A stretch of 49,055 nucleotides of DNA from Paraburkholderia sp. LEh10 (GTDB taxonomy: Bacteria; Pseudomonadota; Gammaproteobacteria; Burkholderiales; Burkholderiaceae): NCBI RefSeq assembly GCF_017814945.1, contig NZ_JAGIPX010000060.1, forward strand, positions 172-49,226. The letters run 5' to 3'. The notes below the pieces were generated by a model that was not told where the DNA came from, ran no database searches, and saw only the letters and a list, made by a program, of their open reading frames with translations. Shown here one piece after another: positions 26,257 through 34,105 of the stretch; positions within the stretch are counted from its first letter, which is position 1; every line of letters starts with the position of its first letter. The position numbers and the translations under genes were made by a program.

Positions 26257-27813
26257 TCAGGCTGCCGCTTTGGGCGTCGCGGTGTCGAGACCGAAGTCTT
26301 CGGGGAAATGGTCGAGCGCGGACACGACCGGGAACGGCGTCATACCGCCCATCGCGCACAGTGAACCGGACACCATCGTGTCGCACAGGTCGCGCAGCAG
26401 TTGCACCTGCTTCGTCGACGTGTCGCCGTTGCGGATGCGCTGGATCACTTCGACGCCGCGCGTCGAGCCGATACGGCATGGCGTGCATTTGCCGCACGAT
26501 TCGAGCGCACAGAAGTGCATCGCGTATTGAGCGAGTTCGGCGAGGTTCGACGTATCGTCGTGAATCACGAGGCCGCCGTGACCGACGACGGCGCCGACCT
26601 TCGCGTATTCCTCATAGTCGAGCGGGATGTCCCATTGGCTCTCGGGCAGATAGGTGCCGAGCGGGCCGCCCACCTGCACCGCGCGCGCCGGGCGGCCACT
26701 CGCCGTGCCGCCGCCGTAGTCGAACATCAGCTCGCGCAGCGTGCAGCCGAACGCGAGTTCGACGAGGCCGCCGCGCTTCACGTTGCCCGCGATCTGGAAC
26801 GGCAGCGTGCCACGCGAGCGGCCCATGCCGAAATCCTTGTAGTACGCCGCGCCCTTCGCGAAGATGATGGGCACGGTGGCAAGCGTGATCACGTTGTTGA
26901 TCACGGTCGGCTTGCCGAACAGGCCCTCGAGCGCAGGCAGCGGCGGCTTGGCGCGCACGATGCCGCGCTTGCCTTCGAGCGATTCGAGCAGCGCCGTTTC
27001 CTCGCCGCACACGTAAGCGCCCGCGCCCTTCGCGACGAACAGCTCGAAGCGGTGCTGCGAGCCGAGCACGCTGTCGCCGAGCCAGCCGGCCGCGCGCGCC
27101 TTGACGATGGCTTCTTCGAGTGTCGCGATCGAATGCGGATACTCGCTGCGCACATAGATGTGGCCGGCGGTTGCACCCGTCACGATGCCCGCGATGATCA
27201 TCCCTTCGATCAGCACGAACGGATCGCTTTCCATCACGAGGCGGTCGGAGAACGTGCCCGAGTCGCCTTCGTCCGCATTGCACACGATGTACTTCTGATC
27301 GGCCTTCGCCGCGCGCACCGTGCGCCATTTGATGCCCGCCGGGAACGCCGCGCCGCCGCGCCCGCGCAGGCCGGACTCGACGAGCGCTTCGATGGCCGCG
27401 TCGCCGCTCATCGCGAGCGCGTTGTACAGGCCGACGATGCCGCCATTCGCGACATAGTCGTCCGTCGAAAGAGGATCAGTGATGCCGATGCGCGCAAACG
27501 TCAGGCGCTGCTGCTTCTTCAGATACGCAATCTCTTCGACGAGGCCGACATGTTTCGCATGTGTCTTGCCTTCCGTGAAACCGGCGTCGAACAGCGAGGC
27601 GACATCTTCGGCTTCGACATTCGCATAGCCGACGCGGCCTGCGGGCGTCTGAACTTCGACGAGCGGTTCGAGATACAGCAGGCCGCGTGAGCCGTTGCGA
27701 ACGAGTTCGACATCGATGCCGCGTGCTTTCGCTTCATCGGCGATGGCGGTGGCGAGCGCGTCGGCGCCGAGCGCCAGCGCCGACGAATCGCGGGGGACGT
27801 AGATGCGCGTCAT
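26257..27813 (-). CDS. fdsB: NAD-dependent formate dehydrogenase, beta subunit (FMN/NAD)
   Basis: 518-residue NADH-forming subunit, related to NuoF of complex I. The NAD/FMN motif GLRGRGGAAFPAGIKW, NADEGDSGTFSDR, GAGAYVCGEETALLES and the [4Fe-4S] site ESCGKCTPCRIG are all seen. It takes electrons from FdsA/FdsG and reduces NAD+ in the cytoplasm. The ATG at 27813 has GGAGGA upstream and overlaps the fdsG stop in an ATGA, so it is translationally coupled. Confidence 0.96.
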   Translation of the reverse strand: MTRIYVPRDSSALALGADALATAIADEAKARGIDVELVRNGSRGLLYLEPLVEVQTPAGRVGYANVEAEDVASLFDAGFTEGKTHAKHVGLVEEIAYLKKQQRLTFARIGITDPLSTDDYVANGGIVGLYNALAMSGDAAIEALVESGLRGRGGAAFPAGIKWRTVRAAKADQKYIVCNADEGDSGTFSDRLVMESDPFVLIEGMIIAGIVTGATAGHIYVRSEYPHSIATLEEAIVKARAAGWLGDSVLGSQHRFELFVAKGAGAYVCGEETALLESLEGKRGIVRAKPPLPALEGLFGKPTVINNVITLATVPIIFAKGAAYYKDFGMGRSRGTLPFQIAGNVKRGGLVELAFGCTLRELMFDYGGGTASGRPARAVQVGGPLGTYLPESQWDIPLDYEEYAKVGAVVGHGGLVIHDDTSNLAELAQYAMHFCALESCGKCTPCRIGSTRGVEVIQRIRNGDTSTKQVQLLRDLCDTMVSGSLCAMGGMTPFPVVSALDHFPEDFGLDTATPKAAA

Positions 27814-28325
27814 ACCGTTTCCTCCACACGTTTCATCGCCGCTGCGAACAGCGCGTCGAACTTCTGCGGCGTGACCTTGGCGTGCAACTCGCCGTTGATC
27901 ATCATCGCGGGCGACAGAGCGCACTGACCGAGGCAATACACGGATTCGAGGCCGACTGCGCCGGCGCACGCGTGGTGGTCATGCCCATCGTGATTCTGGT
28001 GCTTGTGCGCGTCGAAGCGGCAACCCGTGCGCGCCTCGATATGCTTCGCAAGCGCCTCCGTGCCCATGCTGCGGCACGCTTCCGCGCGGCATAGCTGCAC
28101 CGTGACGGGCGCGGCGGGCGACTGGCGGAAGTGGTGGTAATAGGTGATGACGCCATGAACTTCCGCGCGCGACAGGCTCATCGTCCGCGCCAGCGGCGCG
28201 ATGGTTGCGGGCGGCACGAAGCCGACGTCGTCCTGAATGGCGTGCAGTACAGCAACCAGCGACATGCCGGGTCGTGCATGGCGTTGCACGAGGTCCTCTG
28301 GCGCAATGGCGTTCAATCGATCCAC
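27810..28325 (-). CDS. fdsG: NAD-dependent formate dehydrogenase, gamma subunit
   Basis: 171-residue [2Fe-2S] subunit, related to NuoE. I choose the GTG at 28325: GGAGGAG lies seven bases upstream and the protein then begins like the family, while the longer frame to 28448 has no ribosome site. Cluster ligands are Cys79, Cys84 (CRAEAC) and Cys131, Cys135 (CLGQC). Between them, at 102-120, is an unusual His-rich stretch with six His in twelve residues, flanked by Cys102 and Cys120. First gene of fdsGBA-D; divergent from its likely regulator. Confidence 0.95.
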   Translation of the reverse strand: MDRLNAIAPEDLVQRHARPGMSLVAVLHAIQDDVGFVPPATIAPLARTMSLSRAEVHGVITYYHHFRQSPAAPVTVQLCRAEACRSMGTEALAKHIEARTGCRFDAHKHQNHDGHDHHACAGAVGLESVYCLGQCALSPAMMINGELHAKVTPQKFDALFAAAMKRVEETV

Positions 28326-28459
28326 AGTGGGGCTCCTCCAAAGTCGATATATGCACTTGTTATTCATAGGTCGTGCATCTATGCTTTGCTTGATTGATAT
28401 ATCAATGCGAACGATAGGCCCGTGAAACGGCTTTCGCAATAGGAACACTCATTACATAT
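28326..28459. promoter_or_regulatory. Divergent fdsG / regulator promoter region with palindromes
   Basis: 134 bp separates the two divergent starts and is much more AT-rich than the genes. It contains a perfect 14-bp palindrome ATTGATATATCAAT (28393-28406). It also has a looser inverted pair, ATATGCAC at 28347-28354 and GTGCATCTAT about 20 bp further on. TATAT-containing palindromes resemble ModE boxes, which fits the ModE-type helix-turn-helix of the neighbour. Individual -35/-10 boxes are not assigned. Confidence 0.6.
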
Positions 28460-29542
28460 ATGATTCGGATCGAATGTCGGGCGCAGCTCATTGTGCGGGA
28501 CAGCAACGGCGGAACGTCCAGCCTGACTGATGCTGTGCCGCTACTCGCTCTCGTAGACCAGACGGGCAGCATTGCGCAGGCCGCCGCGCTTAAGGGTTTG
28601 TCCTACCGTCATGCGTGGGGCTTGCTGCGCGCCATTGAGACCCAACTGGGCGGCGCGCTGATCGCGAAAGAGCGCGGGCGCGGTTCGGCGCTGTCGGATC
28701 TCGGGCAGGCGGTGTTGCGCGCGCAACGACTTTGCGGCGAGCGTCTGGATGGCAACATGCAGGCGCTCGCGAGCGAAGTCGCCAGCGATCTGAACCGCTG
28801 GCTCGCGCCGCCCGCCGACGATGTGCGCATCCACGCGTCGCACGGCTACGCGGTGGCGGCGCTGGTGACGGCGCTGGTCGCCGGCGACGTGCCGCTCGAC
28901 ATCAAGTATCGCGACAGCGCCGATGCGATCACGGCGCTCGCACGCGGCGAGTGTGACCTGGCGGGCTTTCACATGCCTCGCGGCGAGTTTCGCGCGGCGT
29001 GCGCGGACAAGTATCGACAGTGGCTCGATCCGCAGCGTCACGTGCTCGTGCATCTGACGCGGCGCAAGCAGGGGCTCTTTCTCGCGAAGGGCAATCCGAA
29101 AGGCGTCGTCGGTCTGGCCGACCTCGCGCGCGACGACATCCGCTTCGTCAACCGGCAGCATGGTTCCGGCACGCGGATGCTGATCGACCTGGCGCTGCGG
29201 CGCGTGGGCGTCGATCCGGACCGGGTCAACGGCTATGCGTCGACGGAGTTGACGCATTCGGCGATCGCGGCATTCGTCGCGAGCGGCATGGCGGACGTCG
29301 GTTTCGGCGTCGAGCCGGCCGCACATCATTTCGGGCTCGACTTCATTCCGATCGTCGATGAGGACTATTACTTCGCATGCGATCGCGCGCGGCTCGAACG
29401 CGAGCCATTGACCACGGTGATGTCGGTGCTGCGCGGCAATGCGTTCCGGCAAAGCGTCGCGCATCTGGAGGGCTACGATGCCGCCGACTGCGGCAAGCTG
29501 GTCGAACTGGAGACTGGCTTGGCGGGCGAGGGCATCGCTTGA
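28460..29542 (+). CDS. ModE-type HTH regulator with substrate-binding domain (formate dehydrogenase regulator)
   Basis: 360 residues. The N-terminal ~110 residues form a ModE/LysR-like winged helix-turn-helix (VDQTGSIAQAAALKGLSYRHAWGLLRAIE, given here as two joined segments: VDQTGSIAQAA and LKGLSYRHAWGLLRA). From ~125 a periplasmic-binding-protein-like ligand domain follows: DVRIHASHGYAVAALV, DLAGFHMPRGEF, RFVNRQHGSGTRMLIDLAL, MADVGFGVEPAAHHFGLDF. The combination is that of COG2005/COG1910 proteins and FdsR-type regulators of fds operons, which sense molybdate, formate or a related signal; the ligand is not known here. Divergent placement against fdsG supports this role. Confidence 0.85.
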   Translation: MIRIECRAQLIVRDSNGGTSSLTDAVPLLALVDQTGSIAQAAALKGLSYRHAWGLLRAIETQLGGALIAKERGRGSALSDLGQAVLRAQRLCGERLDGNMQALASEVASDLNRWLAPPADDVRIHASHGYAVAALVTALVAGDVPLDIKYRDSADAITALARGECDLAGFHMPRGEFRAACADKYRQWLDPQRHVLVHLTRRKQGLFLAKGNPKGVVGLADLARDDIRFVNRQHGSGTRMLIDLALRRVGVDPDRVNGYASTELTHSAIAAFVASGMADVGFGVEPAAHHFGLDFIPIVDEDYYFACDRARLEREPLTTVMSVLRGNAFRQSVAHLEGYDAADCGKLVELETGLAGEGIA

Positions 29543-29684
29543 AGGGCCTGTTGCTGGCGGCGGGGTAAGCGGCCGTAACGACGCGTAAAGCCATGGACGC
29601 TGCGCTGCGAGGCGCTTTGCGCTAATCTCTACGCTTTCGTTACTTTGCCTCACTGGCGTGGCGCCCGCGCCGCGCGCAATCGAC

Positions 29685-29951
29685 ATGAAATATCTCGCAC
29701 CCGCTTGTGCTGCCGCGCTCACGGCCGGCGCTTTGTTCGCCACGATGTCAGTTGCATTCGCGCAGAATTCGCCCGGCGTGCCGGGCGGCATTCTGAACGA
29801 CGAATTCCGCCTGAACGAGCATCCGCAGATGCCGTTCGGCGCATCGGCTCCGTCGAAGAAGTATCAGGGCGACAAGCCGTCGAAGCTGCGCAAGCGCGGC
29901 GACAACGGCGATCCGAACGGCTGCAACCTCAAGTGCCCTGACGATCAGTAA
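29685..29951 (+). CDS. Small exported protein of unknown function
   Basis: 88 residues from the ATG at 29685; a GTG at 29658 would add nine. A typical signal peptide (YLAPACAAALTAGALFATM, then AFA-Q) would leave a mature protein of about 62 residues. The mature part is Pro/Gly/Lys-rich and ends in NGCNLKCPDDQ, with two Cys three residues apart as its only Cys. I do not recognise a domain. It lies between the fds regulator and a convergent secreted-repeat protein. Confidence 0.65.
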   Translation: MKYLAPACAAALTAGALFATMSVAFAQNSPGVPGGILNDEFRLNEHPQMPFGASAPSKKYQGDKPSKLRKRGDNGDPNGCNLKCPDDQ

Positions 29952-30004
29952 CGGTTAGGCGGCGCTGGCGGCGCTGCGCCGTCGGTTCCCGGGGCTTTTG
30001 AAGG

Positions 30005-30364
30005 TTATGGCTTGGCCGTGTGCCACATGTCCTTGAAGCCATCGCCCTTCATGTCGCCGGGCTTCTCGTCCTTCGCAAAGCGGTACAGCGGGTGTCCTTT
30101 GTACGCCCATTGCTTCGCGCCGTCCGCACCGTCGATCATGGTCCAGTCGCCCGACGGCTTGTCGCTTGCGTCGGCTGCGGCTGCGGGCCAGGCGGCTGCA
30201 CAGCCTCCCGTGCAGGCGCTCTTTCCGGGTGTCGTGTCCTTGTCGAAGATGTAGAGCGTGCGTCCCTGATCGTCGACGAAATGCCCGTCCATGGTTTTCG
30301 GCGGCGCGGCGAAGGCGGCCTGTTGAAGGGCGAGCGCGGCGATGAGAAGAAGGGTCTTGCGCAT
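30005..30364 (-). CDS. Exported COG4315-family lipoprotein-repeat protein
   Basis: 119 residues from the ATG at 30364, which has AGGAG upstream. A signal peptide (MRKTLLLIAALALQQAAFAA) lacks a lipobox Cys, so the mature protein is soluble in the periplasm. Two copies of the secreted-repeat pattern are seen: FVDDQGRTLYIFDKDTTPGKSACTGGCAAAWP and, in degenerate form, QWAYKGHPLYRFAKDEKPGD, here cited in part as GRTLYIFDKD, CTGGCAAAWP, GHPLYRFAKD. The family (DUF305-unrelated, COG4315) has no firm function. Confidence 0.85.
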   Translation of the reverse strand: MRKTLLLIAALALQQAAFAAPPKTMDGHFVDDQGRTLYIFDKDTTPGKSACTGGCAAAWPAAAADASDKPSGDWTMIDGADGAKQWAYKGHPLYRFAKDEKPGDMKGDGFKDMWHTAKP

Positions 30365-30726
30365 GATGCGGCTCCTGTTCTGAAGTTGTATATGGAGTGT
30401 ATGCAATCGATCAGCATGCGCGGCTTTAAATGCGCGCGCATCGACTAAACGGCTGGCGCGGTTTGTTATTCCATGTGATGCGCTGCGCCCGCTTGTCTAA
30501 TCGCTTGTCGAGTTTGTCGCACTCGCCGGCGATGCGTCGACAAGACGGCCAGATGGTGTGATTCGCCTGATTATTTGCGGCCGTGCAGCTGCAGCTTGAT
30601 TCGTGACACGCAAGCCATGCGCGAGCGTGCGACGGCGTGAGCCGCTGTTTCGTTCATGGCGGGAAATGGCCCGCGCGGCGTGGTGCTGTCGCGGGCTTGG
30701 TTTTGGCGAAGTGACGCGAACGATCG
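30365..30726. other. Intergenic region with no gene seen
   Basis: About 360 bp between two minus-strand genes. A GCCCGCG/CGCGGGC inverted repeat (30669-30675 with 30690-30696) lies about 30 bp beyond the PAAR stop and could be a weak terminator, but it lacks a T run. I see no coding region or RNA gene in the rest. Confidence 0.4.
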
Positions 30727-30978
30727 TCAGGTGCGCACGAGCTTCGCGCCGCATGTGGTGAGATCGCCCAGGTAGGCGACGCGCAGGCCGTTGTGCCGAC
30801 GCCTGCCGCTGGCGATGATCGGATATTTTCCGCCGCAGCGCGGGCACGCGACGAGATGGCCATCGAGTGCAACGCGGATGCCTTCATCCGTCAGATCAAG
30901 CGATGCCTCGACGATCTTGCCGCCATGATCGGTGGTGTCCCCGAAGCGTGCCATTGTGACGTCTTCCATGTTTTGCAT
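30727..30978 (-). CDS. PAAR-domain protein
   Basis: 83-residue PAAR-like protein. PAAR proteins form the sharp tip on the VgrG spike of type VI secretion systems. Recognisable parts are RFGDTTDHGGKIVEAS near the start, VACPRCGGKYPI in the middle and VAYLGDLTTCGAKLV at the end; the repeated Gly-Asp turns and Cys/His residues fit the metal-capped cone. An internal ATG at 30954 is also a possible start. No VgrG, effector or immunity gene adjoins it, so it is an orphan tip with no C-terminal toxin domain. Confidence 0.82.
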   Translation of the reverse strand: MQNMEDVTMARFGDTTDHGGKIVEASLDLTDEGIRVALDGHLVACPRCGGKYPIIASGRRRHNGLRVAYLGDLTTCGAKLVRT

Positions 30979-31319
30979 GACTGCTTTCTCGATTTTCGTT
31001 AGTGGTACTGGGTAAATTCAGGAGGCCGCCGGCGTGCGACGACGGCTTCTGGCCATTTCACGCGATATCGCGCGGCACCGGTATCAGAGAAGTTTTAAAA
31101 ACAGGGAGCGAATCGATCATGATGCGCGAACCCACGCATTGATGAGGCTGCAGCATCGTGATCGGGCACGACGCAGCCCGTTGATCGACAAGGTGACCGT
31201 CTGTAAAAGCGCACTGCCAAAAGTAGGCAAAAAAGGTAGGCAAAAAAGCAGGCAATAGTCCGCGCAGCCGAGGCTGGCGCGGGCTTCGGGGCAACGCCGA
31301 ATGGGTTGCCGGAATAAAT
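30979..31319. other. Intergenic region downstream of ssrA
   Basis: About 340 bp between the PAAR gene and the 3' end of ssrA. It holds the short repeats at 31223-31258 and a GC-rich inverted repeat (CCGCG-CAGCC at 31260-31269 with GGCTG-CGCGG at 31272-31282) that could help end the ssrA transcript on the minus strand. No convincing protein gene is present. Confidence 0.45.
31223..31258. repeat. Short direct repeats near the ssrA 3' end
   Basis: Two perfect 13-bp copies of GTAGGCAAAAAAG (31223-31235, 31236-31248) are followed by a partial third. They lie about 60 bp past the 3' end of tmRNA, a common integration site for mobile elements. Confidence 0.8.
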
Positions 31320-31688
31320 TGGTGGAGGCGGCGGGAATCGAACCCGCGTCCAGAAGTCCTCCACGACCAGTTCTACATGTTTAGTTCTGTCTTTTGATTT
31401 AACCGCAGCGACGCGGACGAACACGCTGCGCTACGGCGATTCACTAGGTTTTCGACCCGGGCGTCGTGACGCCACCAAGGCTTAACTGACGTATATGACC
31501 TCTGTCGGTATTGCTACCGGTCTTGCGACGCTGACCCGTCAGTGAGCCAGGCAGAGGACGGCGGCCTTAGGCTGCCAGTGCGAACGTATCGTCGTTTGCA
31601 GTTACGTTTTTCCCATTGATTAACGAGGTGACGGGTCCTCGACATGCCCTAGCCGCTTCGCAACCCCTGTCGAAACCAGGTCGCCCCC
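31320..31688 (-). ncRNA. ssrA: Transfer-messenger RNA (tmRNA)
   Basis: Rescues stalled ribosomes by trans-translation with SmpB. On the minus strand the RNA starts near 31688 and ends with CCACCA at 31320. The 7-bp acceptor stem forms between the first bases (GGGGGCG) and CGCCTCC before the CCA, and the T-arm GGTTCGATTCC is intact. The reading frame for the tag is at 31567-31599 and encodes ANDDTFALAA then a stop. Total length, about 369 nt, is normal for a one-piece tmRNA. Confidence 0.97.
31567..31599 (-). other. tmRNA proteolysis-tag reading frame
   Basis: Ten codons plus TAA, starting at the resume codon GCA, encode ANDDTFALAA, a degradation tag ending in the LAA recognised by ClpXP. Confidence 0.93.
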
Positions 31689-31701
31689 GCAGAAGGAATG
31701 A

Positions 31702-31715
31702 GCCACATATGTGGC
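31702..31715. repeat. 14-bp palindrome in the ssrA 5' leader
   Basis: GCCACATATGTGGC is a perfect palindrome, 14-27 bases before the mature tmRNA 5' end and downstream of the proposed -10 box. Confidence 0.75.
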
Positions 31716-31725
31716 CCAACGAGTC

Positions 31726-31754
31726 ATTTTACAATAGCGGTTCCCGCGAGTCAC
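31726..31754 (-). promoter_or_regulatory. Likely ssrA promoter
   Basis: On the minus strand GTGACT and TAAAAT are spaced by 17 bp. Transcription would begin near 31719, giving a leader of about 30 nt that RNase P must remove. Confidence 0.5.
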
Positions 31755-31803
31755 GAGCAAATGTGGTCGTCGTGCCGCGCGGACTTCGTCGCGCGTCGGT
31801 GCG

Positions 31804-32517
31804 TCAGCTGATGTCGCGCAGCAGCGTTTGCAACTCGGCGGGCGAACTCACCACATGTTTCGCGTGCCAATGGGTGGGCGGAATATCGTTGCCGCAATAG
31901 CCGTACGCGGCCGCGACGGTCACCATGCCCGCCGCAAAACCGGCTTGAACGTCGCGCAGATCGTCACCGACGTAAACGATTCGCTCCGGAAGCAAGGCCA
32001 GTTCTTTCGCCGCGTGTAGCAGCGGCGCAGGATGCGGCTTCGAATGCGGCGTGGTGTCGCCGCTCACGATACAACCTGCACGCGTAGCGAGCCCCAGCTG
32101 GGCGACCAGCGGCTCGGTCAGGCGTGCGACCTTGTTCGTCACGATACCCCAGCGCACGCCGCGTGCGTCCAGGTCGTCCAGAATGTCGCCGATGCCGGGG
32201 AACAGAATCGTTTCGATGCACAGGTCGGCTTCGTAGTTCGCGAGAAACTCGTCGCGCATCGATGCGTACTCGTGGTGCTCGGGACCTATGCCGAACGCGC
32301 CGCCCAGCAGCCCGCGCGCGCCCGCTGATGCGAGCGGCCGCAAGTGGTCCAGTGGCACCATTTCGAGGCCGCGCTCATGACGCATTTTATTGACGGCTGC
32401 GGCGAGATCGGGTGCGGTATCGGCGAGCGTGCCGTCGAGGTCGAACAGAATGCCCTGACAAAGACCGATCGACGCGTCTTCGTCTTCGCGTTGTGGTAGG
32501 GGCGTGGGATCGCTCAT
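31804..32517 (-). CDS. gph: Phosphoglycolate phosphatase
   Basis: 237-residue HAD-superfamily phosphatase that dephosphorylates 2-phosphoglycolate, a by-product of DNA repair and oxygenase activity. The nucleophile motif is GILFDLDGTLADTAPDLA (Asp and Asp at the DxD), motif II is IVTNK, and motifs III/IV are the Lys in SKPHPAPLLHAA and VYVGDDLRDVQAG. Start at the ATG at 32517; longer in-frame sequence upstream overlaps ubiG and lacks HAD similarity. It follows ubiG by 37 bp, as in many beta-proteobacteria. N-acetylmuramate-phosphate phosphatase (MupP-like) is an alternative role for this subgroup. Confidence 0.88.
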   Translation of the reverse strand: MSDPTPLPQREDEDASIGLCQGILFDLDGTLADTAPDLAAAVNKMRHERGLEMVPLDHLRPLASAGARGLLGGAFGIGPEHHEYASMRDEFLANYEADLCIETILFPGIGDILDDLDARGVRWGIVTNKVARLTEPLVAQLGLATRAGCIVSGDTTPHSKPHPAPLLHAAKELALLPERIVYVGDDLRDVQAGFAAGMVTVAAAYGYCGNDIPPTHWHAKHVVSSPAELQTLLRDIS

Positions 32518-32554
32518 TGAGGTAGACGCAAACGCATTGGTACGGGAAAGTGGA

Positions 32555-33253
32555 TCAGGCGTCGCGGCGGCACGCGAGCAGGTAATTGACGTCGGTATCG
32601 CCCGACAGGCCGAAGTGGCGCGTGAGCGGGTTGTACGTGATGCCCTTGATATCGACGGTTTGCAGGCCCACTGCGCGCGCGAAGCCAGCAAGCTCGGATG
32701 GACGGATGAAGCGCGCGTAGTCATGCGTGCCCTTGGGCAGCATGCGCGCGAGGTATTCCGCGCCGATCACGGCAAGCAGATACGACTTGACGTTGCGGTT
32801 GAGGGTCGAAAAGAACACCCAGCCGCCCGGCTTGACCAGCGTCCTGCACGCCTCGACGATCTTCGACGGATCGGGCACATGCTCGAGCATCTCCATGCAC
32901 GTGACCACGTCGAACGAGGCGGGTTCGCGGGCTGCCAGCGCTTCAGCGGCGATCTCCTCGTAATTAACGGTTACACCACTTTCAAGGCTGTGAAGGTCTG
33001 CGACGCCCAGTGCTTCGTGCGAAAGATCGATTCCCTTCACGTCGGCGCCCAGGGTGGCCATCGATTCCGACAAAATGCCGCCGCCGCAGCCAATATCGAG
33101 CACGCGCTTGCCTGCCAGATGCGCGTGCGCGTCGATCCAGTTCAGCCGCACCGGATTTAGTTCGTGCAACGGCTTGAATTCGGCATTCGGGTCCCACCAA
33201 CGATGCGCGAGATCGCTGAATTTCTGCAGTTCGTGGGGATCGGCGTTGGTCAT
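32555..33253 (-). CDS. ubiG: Ubiquinone biosynthesis O-methyltransferase
   Basis: 232-residue SAM-dependent methyltransferase that performs both O-methylations of ubiquinone synthesis. Motif I VLDIGCGGGILSESMA, the post-I acidic GIDLS, and the motif LEHVPDPSKIV are seen, and the start MTNADPHELQKFSDLAHRWW is characteristic of UbiG. The ATG at 33253 fixes the start. It is probably co-transcribed with gph, which follows it. Confidence 0.95.
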   Translation of the reverse strand: MTNADPHELQKFSDLAHRWWDPNAEFKPLHELNPVRLNWIDAHAHLAGKRVLDIGCGGGILSESMATLGADVKGIDLSHEALGVADLHSLESGVTVNYEEIAAEALAAREPASFDVVTCMEMLEHVPDPSKIVEACRTLVKPGGWVFFSTLNRNVKSYLLAVIGAEYLARMLPKGTHDYARFIRPSELAGFARAVGLQTVDIKGITYNPLTRHFGLSGDTDVNYLLACRRDA

Positions 33254-33407
33254 GACGGATGCGGCCTCGAGGGCGGGGGCAGGTTGGATCGGAGAAACCC
33301 TGAGTATATAGGGCGGCGCACGGGGCGGCAAAAGCGCCGGGTCACGGGCCGCGTCGGGACGCTCGCGCGTCCCGCTGCTCGCGCTGGCTGTCTGCCGGGT
33401 GGCGGCA

Positions 33408-33434
33408 TAAAAAAAGCCCCGCCAACGCGGGGCT
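33408..33434 (-). terminator. Terminator of the OmpA-family gene
   Basis: An 8-bp stem (33415-33422 with 33427-33434), CAAC loop and a T run on the minus strand, 24 bp after the ompA-like stop. Confidence 0.9.
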
Positions 33435-33457
33435 TGGATACTGCGGTAATCGGTAGC

Positions 33458-34105
33458 TTACTGCTTCGAAGTACCGACAACTTCGACTTCCACGCGGCGA
33501 TCCGGTGCGAGGCAGGCGATGAGTTGCTTGCGGTTCTTCTGGTTGCAGCCCGTCGTAACCGGGTTGCGCTTGCCCTTGCCTTCCGTGTAGATACGGTTGG
33601 CTTCGATGCCCTTGCTGACCAGGTATGCCTTGACAGCTTGTGCACGGCGCAGCGACAGACGGTCGTTGTACTTGTCCGAACCGATGCGGTCGGTGTAGCC
33701 CGTGGCCACAACGACTTCCAGGTTCAGGCCTTGAATCTTCGATGCCAGATCGTCCAGCTTCTCCTTGCCAGCCGGCTTCAGGATTGCCTTGTCGAAATCG
33801 AACAGCGTGTCAGCCTGATACGTGATCTTCTGGCTGGTGATTGCCGGAGCGACCGGTGCCGGTGCCGGCGGGGTCGGTGCCTGTGCGACCAGTGCGCCAT
33901 CGCATTTTGCGTTAGCCGTTGCCGGCGTCCAGAACGCATCGCGCCAGCAAAGCTCGTTCGTGCCGTTCATCCACACGTATTCGCCGGTACCGTTCACCCA
34001 GTTGTCGTTCGTGGCTTGTCGCGACGCCGGCACGGACTGTGCCGAAGCGGATGCAGCCATAACTGCGGTAGCTGCAATGAACGCGAGCTTTGAAAGTTTA
34101 TTCAT
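33458..34105 (-). CDS. OmpA-family outer-membrane/peptidoglycan-binding protein
   Basis: 215 residues with a signal peptide (NKLSKLAFIAATAVMAASASA). After a short Trp-rich segment (WVNGTGEYVWMNG, then CWRDAFW) comes a Pro/Ala linker (APTPPAPAPVAP) and a C-terminal OmpA domain (about 95-210) with LFDFDKAILKPAGKEKLDD and GYTDRIGSDKYNDRLSLRRA, the peptidoglycan-contacting Asp and Arg. No beta-barrel precedes it, so it resembles the short OmpA of Bordetella and Burkholderia. GAGGAG precedes the ATG. The Cys pair in TGCNQKNRKQLIACLAPDRR is typical of this class. Confidence 0.92.
   Translation of the reverse strand: MNKLSKLAFIAATAVMAASASAQSVPASRQATNDNWVNGTGEYVWMNGTNELCWRDAFWTPATANAKCDGALVAQAPTPPAPAPVAPAITSQKITYQADTLFDFDKAILKPAGKEKLDDLASKIQGLNLEVVVATGYTDRIGSDKYNDRLSLRRAQAVKAYLVSKGIEANRIYTEGKGKRNPVTTGCNQKNRKQLIACLAPDRRVEVEVVGTSKQ

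Noticed and set aside
30669..30696. Terminator for the PAAR gene
   Set aside because: The stem is good but it has no T run and a long loop, so it is noted only inside the intergenic entry.
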